Shown: piece after piece, positions 5,885 through 13,791 of the stretch | Position numbering within the stretch: position 1 is the stretch's first letter | Layout of the letters: each line of letters opens with the position of its first letter | Source of the DNA: Acidithiobacillus ferrianus | GTDB lineage: Bacteria; Pseudomonadota; Gammaproteobacteria; Acidithiobacillales; Acidithiobacillaceae | Assembly (NCBI RefSeq): GCF_010378095.1 | Contig: NZ_WNJL01000037.1 | Location: 403,501 to 467,500 of the forward strand | Length of the DNA: 64,000 nucleotides | Reading direction: 5' to 3' | Notes under the pieces: model-generated | Database searches by the model: none | What the model was told of the DNA's origin: nothing | The model's input: only the letters and a program-made list of their open reading frames with translations | Translations under genes and position numbers: made by a program

Positions 5885-7657
5885 ATGGACACAAACGCAA
5901 CCCCCGGACGTAAAAAAGAGTCCTTCCTTAAAGGCGCAGGAAGCGCCTTATACTGGTTATGGACGCTGGTAATGGTGACCAGTGGCCTTACCGCCATGGG
6001 CATGAGTGTCGCCGCATATCATCATGGAATGATCATGATGCCCGCGTATGTTATGGCTGTTGCCTTCTTTGGCTTTGGCGTTTATGGTGGCAAAAACACC
6101 CCCCGTAAAGGAAGCACGAAGGCCACAAGATGGCAATTTTTAGGCGCATTGTGGGTCACAGCAACGGCCATGGCTATCACATTGGTTGCCTCCCAAAGCA
6201 TCGGTTTTTTGCTGGCCATCGGCACCCTTATTGCCGTTCATCGCATCCTTCTCCACAAGAAAAAAGTCGTTAATAATGTTGACGATGAAGACATGGATGG
6301 CGAGTTTATCAGGGGCGCCAGGATCTTTGATTACCGCGATCCTAAGAGACTTGCGAAGACCAAAACCGGCAATAAATACCCCATCACAATCGGTGGCGTA
6401 GAGATCCCGCGAGACGAAGAGAGCAGCCATTTTCTCTTCGCGGGCGGCCCTGGCATGGGCAAATCCGTGGCTATTTCCCAAATGCTGGAAACAATCCGGC
6501 TAAGGGGTGAAAGGGCCATCGTATATGACCCGACTGGCGAATATCTGCAATGGTTTTATCGTCCAGGAGATAAGATTTTAAACCCGTTGGACGCCCGTTC
6601 TGAGCCCTGGACACCATGGTCAGATGCGGATAATAGGGCGGACTTTGAAGCCCTGGCAGGTGGTTTAATTGCTGATGATGAGCGCCAGCCCTTCTTTCCA
6701 CAAAGCGCCAGAGCGCTGTTAGTGGCTATTTTGGAAACCACGAAATCCGTTTCAGAAATGACGCGCATGATCATGGCTTCTGAAAATGAAGAATTGATTG
6801 AGTTGGTTAAAAAATGCGGATTGTTAGGCCTGGTTGGCAGTTCCCAGACGTTTAGTAACAGCCGTGCCAGTATGACCGCACCGACGACCTGCCTGAGATA
6901 TCTAAGGGACACAAAGCCCGGAGAAATGCCGTTTTCAATCCGTAAATGGGTGATGAATGAAGAGCAAAATAAAGGTTCATGGCTGTTTTTGACAAGCCGC
7001 GCTGATCAACGCACAACGTTAAGACCCCTGCTTTCCTTGTGGCTGGACATAGCCATAAATGGCGTGATGATGATGTCCCCGAACCGTGAAAGGCGGCTGT
7101 GGCTCATGGTGGACGAACTGCCTACCCTGCAAAAGATGCTGAAAATTGCCGTGGCAATGGCCGAGTGCAGAAAGTACGGCCTTTGCGTCGTGACGGGCAT
7201 CCAAACTGTGGCGCAACTGAAAGACGTCTACGGGATCCACGGCGCAGAGGTAATGTTGGGCCTGCCTCAAACCCAGACAATTTTTCGGTTACCGGATCCG
7301 GATACCGCCGCATGGGCCAGCAAGGCGATCGGCTCAAGAAATTTGACTCGGGAAGTGCTGTCTGAAAGCAGCAACAGCAGTGGCGGGGGGGAGTCGAGCA
7401 GCTTCCAAAACACCACTGAAGACGCCATTTTGCCTAGTCAAATCCAGAGCTTGCCCAAGTTGGAAGCCATTTTGTCTTACTCGGATGGCGTGGATGGGGT
7501 GAAGAAATGCCGGGTGAAACTGGCCTGGAAAGACCGCCCCAGCCAGGCACAAGCGTATGTGATGGCGCACACCATCACCCCTGAGCCTTTCATCTCCGAA
7601 ACAGCGCCCGGCTTGCCGGAAGTGGTGGATGAATCTGCACCCACCGACCCCTTTTAA
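5885..7657 (+). CDS. traD: Type IV secretion coupling protein (TraD/TrwB/VirD4 family)
   Basis: Protein of 590 residues, the usual length for TrwB-type proteins. The start is the ATG after AAGGAG. Two pairs of membrane helices occupy about residues 20-125. The cytoplasmic ATPase follows, with Walker A GGPGMGKS at 187-194 and Walker B LMVDELP with Asp410-Glu411. The hexameric ATPase docks the relaxosome on the mating-pair channel and pumps DNA. It sits between the ribbon-helix-helix gene and the relaxase gene as in IncW, IncN and F-like systems. A Ser/Gly-rich loop near residue 500 (SSNSSGGGESSS) looks like a linker. The mating-channel genes are not in the window. Confidence 0.92.
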   Translation: MDTNATPGRKKESFLKGAGSALYWLWTLVMVTSGLTAMGMSVAAYHHGMIMMPAYVMAVAFFGFGVYGGKNTPRKGSTKATRWQFLGALWVTATAMAITLVASQSIGFLLAIGTLIAVHRILLHKKKVVNNVDDEDMDGEFIRGARIFDYRDPKRLAKTKTGNKYPITIGGVEIPRDEESSHFLFAGGPGMGKSVAISQMLETIRLRGERAIVYDPTGEYLQWFYRPGDKILNPLDARSEPWTPWSDADNRADFEALAGGLIADDERQPFFPQSARALLVAILETTKSVSEMTRMIMASENEELIELVKKCGLLGLVGSSQTFSNSRASMTAPTTCLRYLRDTKPGEMPFSIRKWVMNEEQNKGSWLFLTSRADQRTTLRPLLSLWLDIAINGVMMMSPNRERRLWLMVDELPTLQKMLKIAVAMAECRKYGLCVVTGIQTVAQLKDVYGIHGAEVMLGLPQTQTIFRLPDPDTAAWASKAIGSRNLTREVLSESSNSSGGGESSSFQNTTEDAILPSQIQSLPKLEAILSYSDGVDGVKKCRVKLAWKDRPSQAQAYVMAHTITPEPFISETAPGLPEVVDESAPTDPF

Positions 7658-7667
7658 CCCCGTGGTG

Positions 7668-7691
7668 AATTTGGCACTGACATATATATAG
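7668..7691 (+). promoter_or_regulatory. Element-wide promoter-like motif, copy 6, with leader hairpin
   Basis: AATTTGGCA, CTGAC, ATATA, then TATAGATAG with a 4-base insertion, 56 bases before the relaxase start. A hairpin GGGGCC-ACCC-GGCCCC follows at 7695-7710. Confidence 0.55.
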
Positions 7692-7723
7692 ATAGGGGCC
7701 ACCCGGCCCCAAGGGAGCATGAA

Positions 7724-10700
7724 ATGGTGATGACCGTAGCAAAGGCCGCCGGCGACGGCGCCGCATACTATAAAGATCCGGGGTATTACCAAGACGAAGG
7801 GCACGCCCCTGCCGAGTGGATCGGCGCGGGTGCTGAAAAGCTTGGACTGGTAGGCGAACTTGAGAGCGGGCACGATTTTGAAACCTTCGACCGTCTACTA
7901 AAAGGCGAATTGCCGAACGGGCAACAACTGCCCGGCCCCATAGATGGCGGCGAACGCCGGACGGGTTGGGACTTCACCATCTCCCCACCCAAAAGCGTGT
8001 CGCAACTGGCTCTGACACACAATATGCAGGAAGTCCGCGAAGCATTTCTGGAAAGCTCCAAGGAGGCGTTCCTACAATTCCTGAATGAAAAGCACATCCA
8101 GGCGCGCGGCATGGAAAATGGGCAGCAGGTGCGCATGGACGGGGATGTGGTGTGCGCGGTGTTCGTTCACGAGACGGCACGGCCAGTGGATGGGGTCGTA
8201 GACCCCCAGATCCACTCGCATTTCGTTGCTACCAATGTGGTAATCAGGGAAAAAGACGGCAAAGCCGTGGCTATCGACATGAAACTATCTGACGACGACG
8301 TGAAGCACATCGGTCGCGTTGCGGATTCCTTGTTGGCTAATAAATTACGGCCATTAGGTGCTGAAATCGTACAAACCAAGGACAGCTTTGAAATAGCCGG
8401 AATTTCCAGGGACTACATTGAATTTAATTCAGGGCGCTCCAATCAAATACTCGAAGCCCTGGAGAAGGAAGGGCTGACGCGCGCAACGGCCAGCACCGAA
8501 CAAAAACAAGCGGCGAACCTGGCAACCCGTGAAGCCAAGGACACTGCAGAAAAGTCAGGCCAGGAATTGCGAAAGGACTGGGTAGATCGCGCCAAAGAAG
8601 CCGGATTTTTTGAGCAGGGGGAAAGGGTAAAGGAAGAGATGCGCGAGCGCGCCAAGACATGGGTGCCCGAAACCCGAGAGCAGCGCATGGACATGGCGGC
8701 CGAAGCCCTGAGAAGTGCCGCACGCCACTTCTCTGAAAGGCAAAGCGTGTTTTCCGCTAAGGATATGTCAACATGGGCCTTAAAGGCGGGCATCAAAAAC
8801 GGGGTAACAGAGGGGGAGTTAAGACAGGCATTTTCTGAAGAAAAGGAAAAGCATGGGCTACTGGTGGCAAAATCCCCAATAGATCCTCAGACTGGTGCGC
8901 CGTCCACAGAGCGTTTTGTAACCACCCGTGCGGCCTTGGCCCGCGATGAAAATATGATCAAAAATCTCCGTGCCGGAAAGGGTGCGGTCGCCGCAAACGA
9001 GCGCTGGACGCCGCAAGAAATCCAGCGGGAAATAGCCGCGTATGAAGCGACTAAAGGCTTTAAGCTATCCCCGGATCAGGTGCTTGCCATTCACACCACA
9101 TTGGGATCCAGCGACCGTAACACCACCTGGCAAGGGGTGGCGGGCGCGGGCAAGACAACCGCTGTGGAAGTGGCAAAAAATGCCTTTGAAAATCGTGGCT
9201 ACAAAGTCCTTGGGATCGCGTCCGGAACGCAGGCCGTGAAGGAACTAGCCAGCATAAACGTCGAATGCAAAACCTACGCCATGTGGGCAGCTTCTGGCAT
9301 GAAAGCGGATGATAAAACCATTTTCATCGGTGACGAAACCGGGATGACGGGCAGTGTGGACGGCGCAAGAGCCATCCACACTATCGAGCAGAACAAAAGC
9401 CGTGGCCTATTTATTGGTGACACCAACCAACTGCAAGCCGTTGACTCTGGCAGCCCGTTCAGAATCATGCAAAAGGAGTGTGATATATCCACCCTGAGTG
9501 AAATTCGCCGCCAGAAAACCCCGGAAATGCTCAAGGTCGCCACTCTGTTCTCAGAAGGAAAAGCCGCAGCAGCAGCGCAGGAAATGGGGCAATTCATGCA
9601 TTCCGTGGACATAGGCGATGCCAGTAATTACAAGGAGATTGATCAAAAGATTGCTGATGTGGTGGCTAAGGAATACTTGGCCTTACCACCCGGTAAACCA
9701 ACGGAAAACGATAAAGGCGTGCCATCCCAGACGCGGGACAACACCCTGTTAATTGTCGCAACCAATGGCATGCGCGAAAGGCTGAACCTTGGAATCCGCG
9801 AGGGACTGAAAGCCGAAGGCGCTCTGGGAAAAGAAGACGTGCAGGCGCGCACCCTGCATGACGGTAAAGCGACAAAAGAAGAACTTCGTCAGGCCCATTA
9901 TTACGATGGAAAAATGAAAGACGAGGACGGCAAAGCCGTCCAGATCGTCATCATGCCGTCCGCTGAAATTAAAGGCGAAGGTTACGCTGTGCATGGCGTA
10001 AGGTACGCCGATGAAGCCATACAAAAGCACTACCTTGAAATGCGCGCAAACGCCAAGGAAAACGGACTGGAGAAAGACGCGCCGGTAATCCTGGCAAAAG
10101 GCCAGGAATACCGCGTCCAGTCTGTGGATCTGCAGAAAGGCGAAGTGCGCCTAGCCGACTCAGAAAACCGCGAGATTATCTGGAAACCGGACGAAGCCGG
10201 TAAAGTAAGAGCCTTTGAAGAAAAGCAAACCGCGATGGCCACCGGGGACCGGGTTATTTTTAAGGAGAATCAGACGATCCAACAGCCGGATGGCAAAGAA
10301 ATAAAAGTCTTTAACGGACAGAAAGGCGTTGTGCAGTCGGTATCAGAAGGCAAGATTTACATCAAAACCAGCCAGGGTGAAGATGTGGCGATAGACAAAA
10401 ACGGCGGAACACGAATTGAACATGCGTACTCTGGCACAGTACATTCCATGCAGGGCGCCACACAGGATTATGGTATAGCCGCGCTTCGCGCTGGCAGCAA
10501 AATCAACTCCGCAAACCAAGGCTACGTGGGCCAGACGCGTTTCAGGTATGAAATAAAAGTCCACACGAATGACGTAGCGCAGTTGCAGAAAGATTGGGGC
10601 AAAGGCTATCAGTATCAGGAAAATGCAATTGATCATTCACGGGATAAAGATTTACAGAAGTTTAATCAGCAGATAGAGGAGAAGAAAATGGAAGTCGTCG

Positions 10701-11245
10701 AGAAAGAGGATGGCCTGGATCCGAAATCCCAGGCACAGCAAGCGGAACCGGAGAAAGGCCCCGCCAGTGTAACCGGCGAGCGGGAAGCACTTGAAGAAAG
10801 GGCACAGCCGGAAGCCGCCCAGGCGGCACCCGGCAAGGATGCGGAGCGGGAAGCACCTGCAGGCGCACCCCGCGAAGCGGAACAGCGCGATGAAAGGGCG
10901 CAGCCGGAATCCGCCAACCAGATGGTGCGCGGCGACCGGCAGGAGCAGAAAGGTGACCCAGCGAAGCCTGAAAAGGCGCAGTCGGAACCCGCGCCACGGG
11001 AACCGGAGCGGGCACCAATGCCACCTATGGACAAAATGGAAAAGTGGGCCAAAACGCAAGAGGCGCGCGAAGCGAGTGGCATGGGAAAGGTGCTTGGATC
11101 CCGGCAGGCCGAGCAGGCCCAGCGCGGACAGGCCCCGGCGAAAGGCCCGCAGGCGCCGACCTATGACAAGGCTCCTGCACCCGCCAAGCCACAGCCTGCT
11201 ACCCAGCAGCACAAGGACAAGGGCGGTATGGAAAGGGAGATATAA
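7724..11245 (+). CDS. traI: MobF conjugative relaxase-helicase (TraI/TrwC family)
   Basis: Protein of 1173 residues. The N-terminal relaxase domain (about 1-300) has catalytic tyrosines Tyr15/16 and Tyr21/22 and the HUH metal triad His149, His164 and His166 (PQIHSH). These spacings are close to TrwC (Tyr18/26; His150/161/163). A RecD-like helicase follows, with Walker A GVAGAGKTT at 471-479, motif II GDETGM, motif III GDTNQLQ and a late motif VHSMQGAT. The last 170 or so residues are a Glu/Pro/Ala-rich disordered tail with repeated AQPE/REAE units, often used as a recruitment region. The enzyme nicks oriT, stays bound to the 5' end and unwinds the plasmid during transfer. It is longer than TrwC (966) and shorter than F TraI (1756). 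Confidence 0.93.
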   Translation: MVMTVAKAAGDGAAYYKDPGYYQDEGHAPAEWIGAGAEKLGLVGELESGHDFETFDRLLKGELPNGQQLPGPIDGGERRTGWDFTISPPKSVSQLALTHNMQEVREAFLESSKEAFLQFLNEKHIQARGMENGQQVRMDGDVVCAVFVHETARPVDGVVDPQIHSHFVATNVVIREKDGKAVAIDMKLSDDDVKHIGRVADSLLANKLRPLGAEIVQTKDSFEIAGISRDYIEFNSGRSNQILEALEKEGLTRATASTEQKQAANLATREAKDTAEKSGQELRKDWVDRAKEAGFFEQGERVKEEMRERAKTWVPETREQRMDMAAEALRSAARHFSERQSVFSAKDMSTWALKAGIKNGVTEGELRQAFSEEKEKHGLLVAKSPIDPQTGAPSTERFVTTRAALARDENMIKNLRAGKGAVAANERWTPQEIQREIAAYEATKGFKLSPDQVLAIHTTLGSSDRNTTWQGVAGAGKTTAVEVAKNAFENRGYKVLGIASGTQAVKELASINVECKTYAMWAASGMKADDKTIFIGDETGMTGSVDGARAIHTIEQNKSRGLFIGDTNQLQAVDSGSPFRIMQKECDISTLSEIRRQKTPEMLKVATLFSEGKAAAAAQEMGQFMHSVDIGDASNYKEIDQKIADVVAKEYLALPPGKPTENDKGVPSQTRDNTLLIVATNGMRERLNLGIREGLKAEGALGKEDVQARTLHDGKATKEELRQAHYYDGKMKDEDGKAVQIVIMPSAEIKGEGYAVHGVRYADEAIQKHYLEMRANAKENGLEKDAPVILAKGQEYRVQSVDLQKGEVRLADSENREIIWKPDEAGKVRAFEEKQTAMATGDRVIFKENQTIQQPDGKEIKVFNGQKGVVQSVSEGKIYIKTSQGEDVAIDKNGGTRIEHAYSGTVHSMQGATQDYGIAALRAGSKINSANQGYVGQTRFRYEIKVHTNDVAQLQKDWGKGYQYQENAIDHSRDKDLQKFNQQIEEKKMEVVEKEDGLDPKSQAQQAEPEKGPASVTGEREALEERAQPEAAQAAPGKDAEREAPAGAPREAEQRDERAQPESANQMVRGDRQEQKGDPAKPEKAQSEPAPREPERAPMPPMDKMEKWAKTQEAREASGMGKVLGSRQAEQAQRGQAPAKGPQAPTYDKAPAPAKPQPATQQHKDKGGMEREI

Positions 11246-11248
11246 ACT

Positions 11249-11271
11249 GCTTGTACGTTTTTCGTACAAGC
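11249..11271 (+). terminator. 9-bp perfect hairpin just after the relaxase stop
   Basis: GCTTGTACG-TTTTT-CGTACAAGC starting 4 bases past the stop codon. No U-run follows, so it may be an mRNA-stabilising hairpin or operator rather than a full terminator. Confidence 0.4.
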
Positions 11272-11296
11272 CTTGAGTCAGCAGTATGGAGGCATC

Positions 11297-11503
11297 ATGG
11301 ATATAAACATGAATATGACACAGCAGCAAAACCAACCGCCCCAGGAATGGCCGGACGCCCACCATCCCCAGGTAGGCCCCGGCACCCCCGGCGAAGGCGG
11401 GATCCTCAATGTCCCGCCTTTGGACTCGGTGACCACCATGGATCGCCCATCAATGAATGGGCCGGGCATGAGTGGCGGCAGCGAAATCGAGATCGAGTGG
11501 TGA
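11297..11503 (+). CDS. Small Pro/Met/Gly-rich protein of 68 residues
   Basis: The ATG is preceded by GGAGG only 4 bases upstream. The protein is low-complexity and probably disordered: Met/Asn/Gln at the start (MDINMNMTQQQNQ), Pro/Gly in the middle and an acidic end (SEIEIEW). No family was recognised. It follows the relaxase by 51 bases across a hairpin and may be co-transcribed at a lower level. The unusual composition makes this only a moderately confident gene. Confidence 0.4.
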   Translation: MDINMNMTQQQNQPPQEWPDAHHPQVGPGTPGEGGILNVPPLDSVTTMDRPSMNGPGMSGGSEIEIEW

Positions 11504-11505
11504 TG

Positions 11506-11701
11506 GATTTGGCACCACCGCAGATATAGATGTGACGGAACCGCCAAGCCGGGCAGTGGCGATAAACACCGGCAGTCACGCACTGGCTTCAACTCCTTCC
11601 TCAGGGGCGTGGTCGACTAGCCGCCGCAAGCGGCCCCTATACCCTGTAACCCAGACGTAACCCACGCGAAAACCGTTTGGGTTACGTCTGGGTTTTGTTT
11701 T
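11506..11701 (+). ncRNA. Candidate small RNA between a promoter-like motif and a strong terminator
   Basis: A copy of the element-wide motif (GATTTGGCA at 11506, then CCACC and GCAGATATAGATG) is followed by no convincing ORF. The best frame, about 36 codons from a GTG near 11554, has no ribosome site. Transcription would end at the terminator at 11648-11701, giving an RNA of about 150-170 bases. This is inference from layout; no family is recognised. Confidence 0.35.
11648..11701 (+). terminator. Strong intrinsic terminator, 17-bp stem
   Basis: AACCCAGACGTAACCCA (11648-11664) pairs perfectly with TGGGTTACGTCTGGGTT (11678-11694) and is followed by TTGTTTTC. Confidence 0.8.
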
Positions 11702-11726
11702 CAAAACCACTTGGGTTTTTTAAATC

Positions 11727-11750
11727 AATTTGGCACCACCACACAGGTGC
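11727..11750 (+). promoter_or_regulatory. Element-wide promoter-like motif, copy 8, with leader hairpin
   Basis: AATTTGGCA, CCACC, ACACA, GGTGC, 58 bases before the ATG at 11785. It runs into a hairpin GCGGGG-GTTGT-CCCCGC at about 11749-11765. Confidence 0.55.
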
Positions 11751-11784
11751 GGGGGTTGTCCCCGCCTATTTCAGAGGTGCTCAA

Positions 11785-12087
11785 ATGCCAGGAAACATCA
11801 GAACAGCGGCAGAACTTGTAGACAAGATCCAGGACGGTAAGGAAATGACCAAAGAGGAAATGCTCAGCAGCCTTGCCGATGACCAGAAAATATCCCAGGC
11901 GTTTGGCCTGCAAGGCGATTACGCCCAAGCCAGCCCGGTAGACGCAAAAGAGCATGAAAGGGCGTCTGAAATTGCGGAAAATGCCTATGACAGGGTGCAA
12001 GCCGGCGAGTTTGATGACCGCTTTAAAAATCCCGAGATCCAAACCAAGTCAAGGAACGATGACATGGAAATGGAAATGGAAATGTAA
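11785..12087 (+). CDS. Hypothetical soluble helical protein of 100 residues
   Basis: The start follows AGAGGTG and motif copy 8. The protein is charged and helical (AAELVDKIQDGKEMTKEEMLSSLA) with no membrane segment, and ends in a Met-Glu repeat (MEMEMEM) produced by repeats of GGAAAT in the DNA. The family is unknown. It is a single-gene unit bounded by terminators on both sides (11648-11701 and 12135-12160). Confidence 0.6.
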   Translation: MPGNIRTAAELVDKIQDGKEMTKEEMLSSLADDQKISQAFGLQGDYAQASPVDAKEHERASEIAENAYDRVQAGEFDDRFKNPEIQTKSRNDDMEMEMEM

Positions 12088-12107
12088 TAAAAGGCGGATC
12101 ATCATAG

Positions 12108-12139
12108 CCCAACCCCAACCCCAACCCCAACCCCAACCC
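12108..12139 (-). repeat. Telomere-like CCCCAA hexamer repeats (G-quadruplex-capable on minus strand)
   Basis: CCC, then (AACCCC) four times, then AACCC. The minus strand reads as GGGGTT repeats with six G-runs of 3-4. The tract abuts the terminator at 12135-12160. Confidence 0.8.
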
Positions 12140-12160
12140 GGCCACCGTGCCGGGTTTTTT
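12135..12160 (+). terminator. Intrinsic terminator
   Basis: AACCCGGC-CACCGT-GCCGGGTT followed by TTTT. The stem and U-run are nearly identical to those of the terminator at 16852. Confidence 0.85.
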
Positions 12161-12208
12161 GTGCCCGTTGCCCCCCCCCGCAAAACCCGATTCCGCCCGA
12201 AAATTTTT

Positions 12209-12232
12209 AATTTGGCACTCCCCTATTGGTGT
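12209..12232 (+). promoter_or_regulatory. Element-wide promoter-like motif, copy 9
   Basis: AATTTGGCA, CTCCC, CTATT, GGTGT, 53 bases before the ATG at 12262. The upstream flank (GAAAATTTTTAATTT) matches the flank of the copy at 16925. Confidence 0.6.
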
Positions 12233-12261
12233 AGTCACCCAAACGGAAAGGAGTAGCACCC

Positions 12262-12531
12262 ATGGATAAGAGCAACTTTGAAGCGCAGATGGGCGCAAAT
12301 TTCGTCGCAAGCGAGATCCGCCGCAGCGGCATCAATCAGTTTGAGCGCATGAAGAAATTGAAGGCAGTCTTTAACGCCGACGGCTTCACCATGCAGGAAC
12401 TGACGGAAGCCCTGGCCCCTGACTGGAAAAGCCCTGAGCAGATCGAAGCCGAGCGCCTGGCCGCCGAAGAAGCCGCCAAGGCAGAAGCCCTTGCAAAAGC
12501 GGAAGCAAAAGCCGTCCGCAAGGCGGCATAA
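12262..12531 (+). CDS. Hypothetical alanine-rich helical protein of 89 residues
   Basis: The start follows AAAGGAG. Residues 1-55 look like a small folded helical domain (IRRSGINQFERMKKLKAVFNADGF, then MQELTEALAP). The last 30 residues are an Ala/Glu/Lys helix (AAEEAAKAEALAKAEAKA) suited to coiled-coil or DNA contact. The family is unknown. It is a monocistronic unit ended by the hairpin at 12539-12563. Confidence 0.6.
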   Translation: MDKSNFEAQMGANFVASEIRRSGINQFERMKKLKAVFNADGFTMQELTEALAPDWKSPEQIEAERLAAEEAAKAEALAKAEAKAVRKAA

Positions 12532-12538
12532 CGAACAC

Positions 12539-12563
12539 CCCCGGCTGAAAATGCCGGGGTTTT
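12539..12563 (+). terminator. Intrinsic terminator
   Basis: CCCCGGC-TGAAAAT-GCCGGGG followed by TTTT, directly after the stop at 12531. Confidence 0.8.
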
Positions 12564-12592
12564 ATGGACACCGCAGGCGAAAGCAGCAAATC

Positions 12593-12616
12593 AATTTGGC
12601 AATGACATATAGATGA
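12593..12616 (+). promoter_or_regulatory. Element-wide promoter-like motif, copy 10
   Basis: AATTTGGCA, ATGAC, ATATA, GATGA: a near-perfect match, 58 bases before the ATG at 12651. Confidence 0.65.
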
Positions 12617-12650
12617 ACACCACCACCCAACTGAAACAGGAGTAAACGAA

Positions 12651-13049
12651 ATGAACGATCTGAACTGGTTTGGAAAAATGATTTTAACAATTGCGTTTGC
12701 GGTTGGATTTTTTGGAGCGCAGGCCATTATGAGCGTTGCCGATGCCAACACCCTTTCCCCGCAGGTAAACACCTGCAAGCCGATCATGAGCGACAGCACC
12801 CCCTTGGTATATCCGTATGAAACCAGCGTGGTAATCAACCCAACGGCAGATTGGGGATTAAATGATATGACCTTCAAAAAGGTCGTTTTCCTGTCCCTTC
12901 CCCATTTGTACCAGGGCAAGCCGGTTTGTGTGTTGGATACCCGCGCTGATAGCGCGTCTTTGCTGACGTGCGAAACCGTCTTGGGACATGGCCGCAAGGA
13001 AACAATTCATGCTCTCAAAGATGGATTGGTTTTGTACCAGGTGAAGTAA
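12651..13049 (+). CDS. Exported or membrane-anchored protein of unknown function
   Basis: Protein of 132 residues starting after AGGAG. An N-terminal hydrophobic segment (about residues 9-28) followed by SVADAN looks like a Sec signal cleaved near residue 32. The mature domain, about 100 residues, has four cysteines (NTCKP, KPVCVL, LLTCETV), so one or two disulphides are likely, and a beta-rich pattern. No family was recognised. It forms a pair with the next exported protein. Confidence 0.6.
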   Translation: MNDLNWFGKMILTIAFAVGFFGAQAIMSVADANTLSPQVNTCKPIMSDSTPLVYPYETSVVINPTADWGLNDMTFKKVVFLSLPHLYQGKPVCVLDTRADSASLLTCETVLGHGRKETIHALKDGLVLYQVK

Positions 13050-13061
13050 GCGATTAAATCA

Positions 13062-13083
13062 GGTGCCGTGTGAAAGCGGCACC
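13062..13083 (+). promoter_or_regulatory. Leader hairpin between two exported-protein genes
   Basis: GGTGCCG-TGTGAAAG-CGGCACC in the 56-base gap, without a U-run. Confidence 0.4.
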
Positions 13084-13105
13084 ATCTCATATGGAGGTAA
13101 ACAAA

Positions 13106-13552
13106 ATGAACAGGCAAATAGCAGTGGTAATCATGGCAATTATGGCAAGTGTAAGCGTTGCGGACGCTGCCACAGTGACAGCGGTAACCCCACCCCCTGC
13201 CGTGGCAAAGGCCCTGGCAAGCGTGACGCATCGTTATTGTGAAATGGATGCTAATAACCAGGGTGTCATGCAGCATAGGCTCTCAATCTTGGGAATTAAA
13301 ACCCAGGTGCGCACCGGCATCAACTGGCCGCTGGTGATGGATTATCGCGAAACATGCGAACCCACAAGGGCCGATTTGCACCGGTATAACCAGGCTGAAC
13401 AGCCCCTTGTGAAGGCCGTGCGTGATCGTTATCACGTCCCCGTCTGGAATCTCAAGCAAACCTACCAGTTCTGCACCAAGCTGGAAAAACGGAAGGGCGT
13501 GAAAACCACTGGGATCATCGGCACGTTATACCTCTGCCCGGCCATTAAGTAA
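13106..13552 (+). CDS. Exported protein of 148 residues, unknown function
   Basis: The ATG at 13106 follows GGAGG and gives a textbook signal peptide (MNRQIAVVIMAIMASVSVADA, then ATV). The mature part carries four cysteines spread along it (HRYCEMD, RETCEP, YQFCTKL, LYLCPA), suggesting a disulphide-bonded periplasmic or surface protein. It resembles no family I know. It shares the secretion route and the Cys pattern with the protein encoded just upstream, and both may act on the pilus or the recipient surface. Confidence 0.6.
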   Translation: MNRQIAVVIMAIMASVSVADAATVTAVTPPPAVAKALASVTHRYCEMDANNQGVMQHRLSILGIKTQVRTGINWPLVMDYRETCEPTRADLHRYNQAEQPLVKAVRDRYHVPVWNLKQTYQFCTKLEKRKGVKTTGIIGTLYLCPAIK

Positions 13553-13572
13553 CCACCATTTAACCCCCTGAA

Positions 13573-13591
13573 AGGCGGGCATTGCGCCCGC
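13573..13591 (+). promoter_or_regulatory. Leader hairpin
   Basis: GGCGGGC-ATTGC-GCCCGCC, one base different from the hairpin at 4217-4235, just before AAAGGA and the ATG at 13606. Confidence 0.5.
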
Positions 13592-13605
13592 CAAAGGATC
13601 CCGAC

Positions 13606-13791
13606 ATGGACGCTGATAGCCTTGAGTTATTTTCTGCAATGGATGAACTGGAAGCCGCAATAAAGTCCCGTTGCCTGCACTCCAGCACCCATTCCAGAGA
13701 AGCCGCATGGCTGATTATGGATGTACTCAACAATGCGCGATACCTGCTTATACATGGCACCAAAGGAGCCCCAAATGCACTACCAGACTGA
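13606..13791 (+). CDS. Small helical protein of 61 residues
   Basis: The ATG follows AAAGGA. The product is acidic at the N-terminus (MDADSLELFSAMDELEAAI) and then helical, with no membrane segment. It overlaps the start of the transglycosylase-like gene by 17 bases, a coupling that supports it being real. The function is unknown. Confidence 0.5.
   Translation: MDADSLELFSAMDELEAAIKSRCLHSSTHSREAAWLIMDVLNNARYLLIHGTKGAPNALPD

Noticed and set aside
11472..11660. ORF of 62 codons across the candidate small-RNA region
   Set aside because: No ribosome site, overlaps the end of the previous gene, odd composition.
12108..12139. CCCCAA repeats as a CRISPR or iteron array
   Set aside because: The unit is only 6 bases with no spacers; it is a simple tandem repeat.
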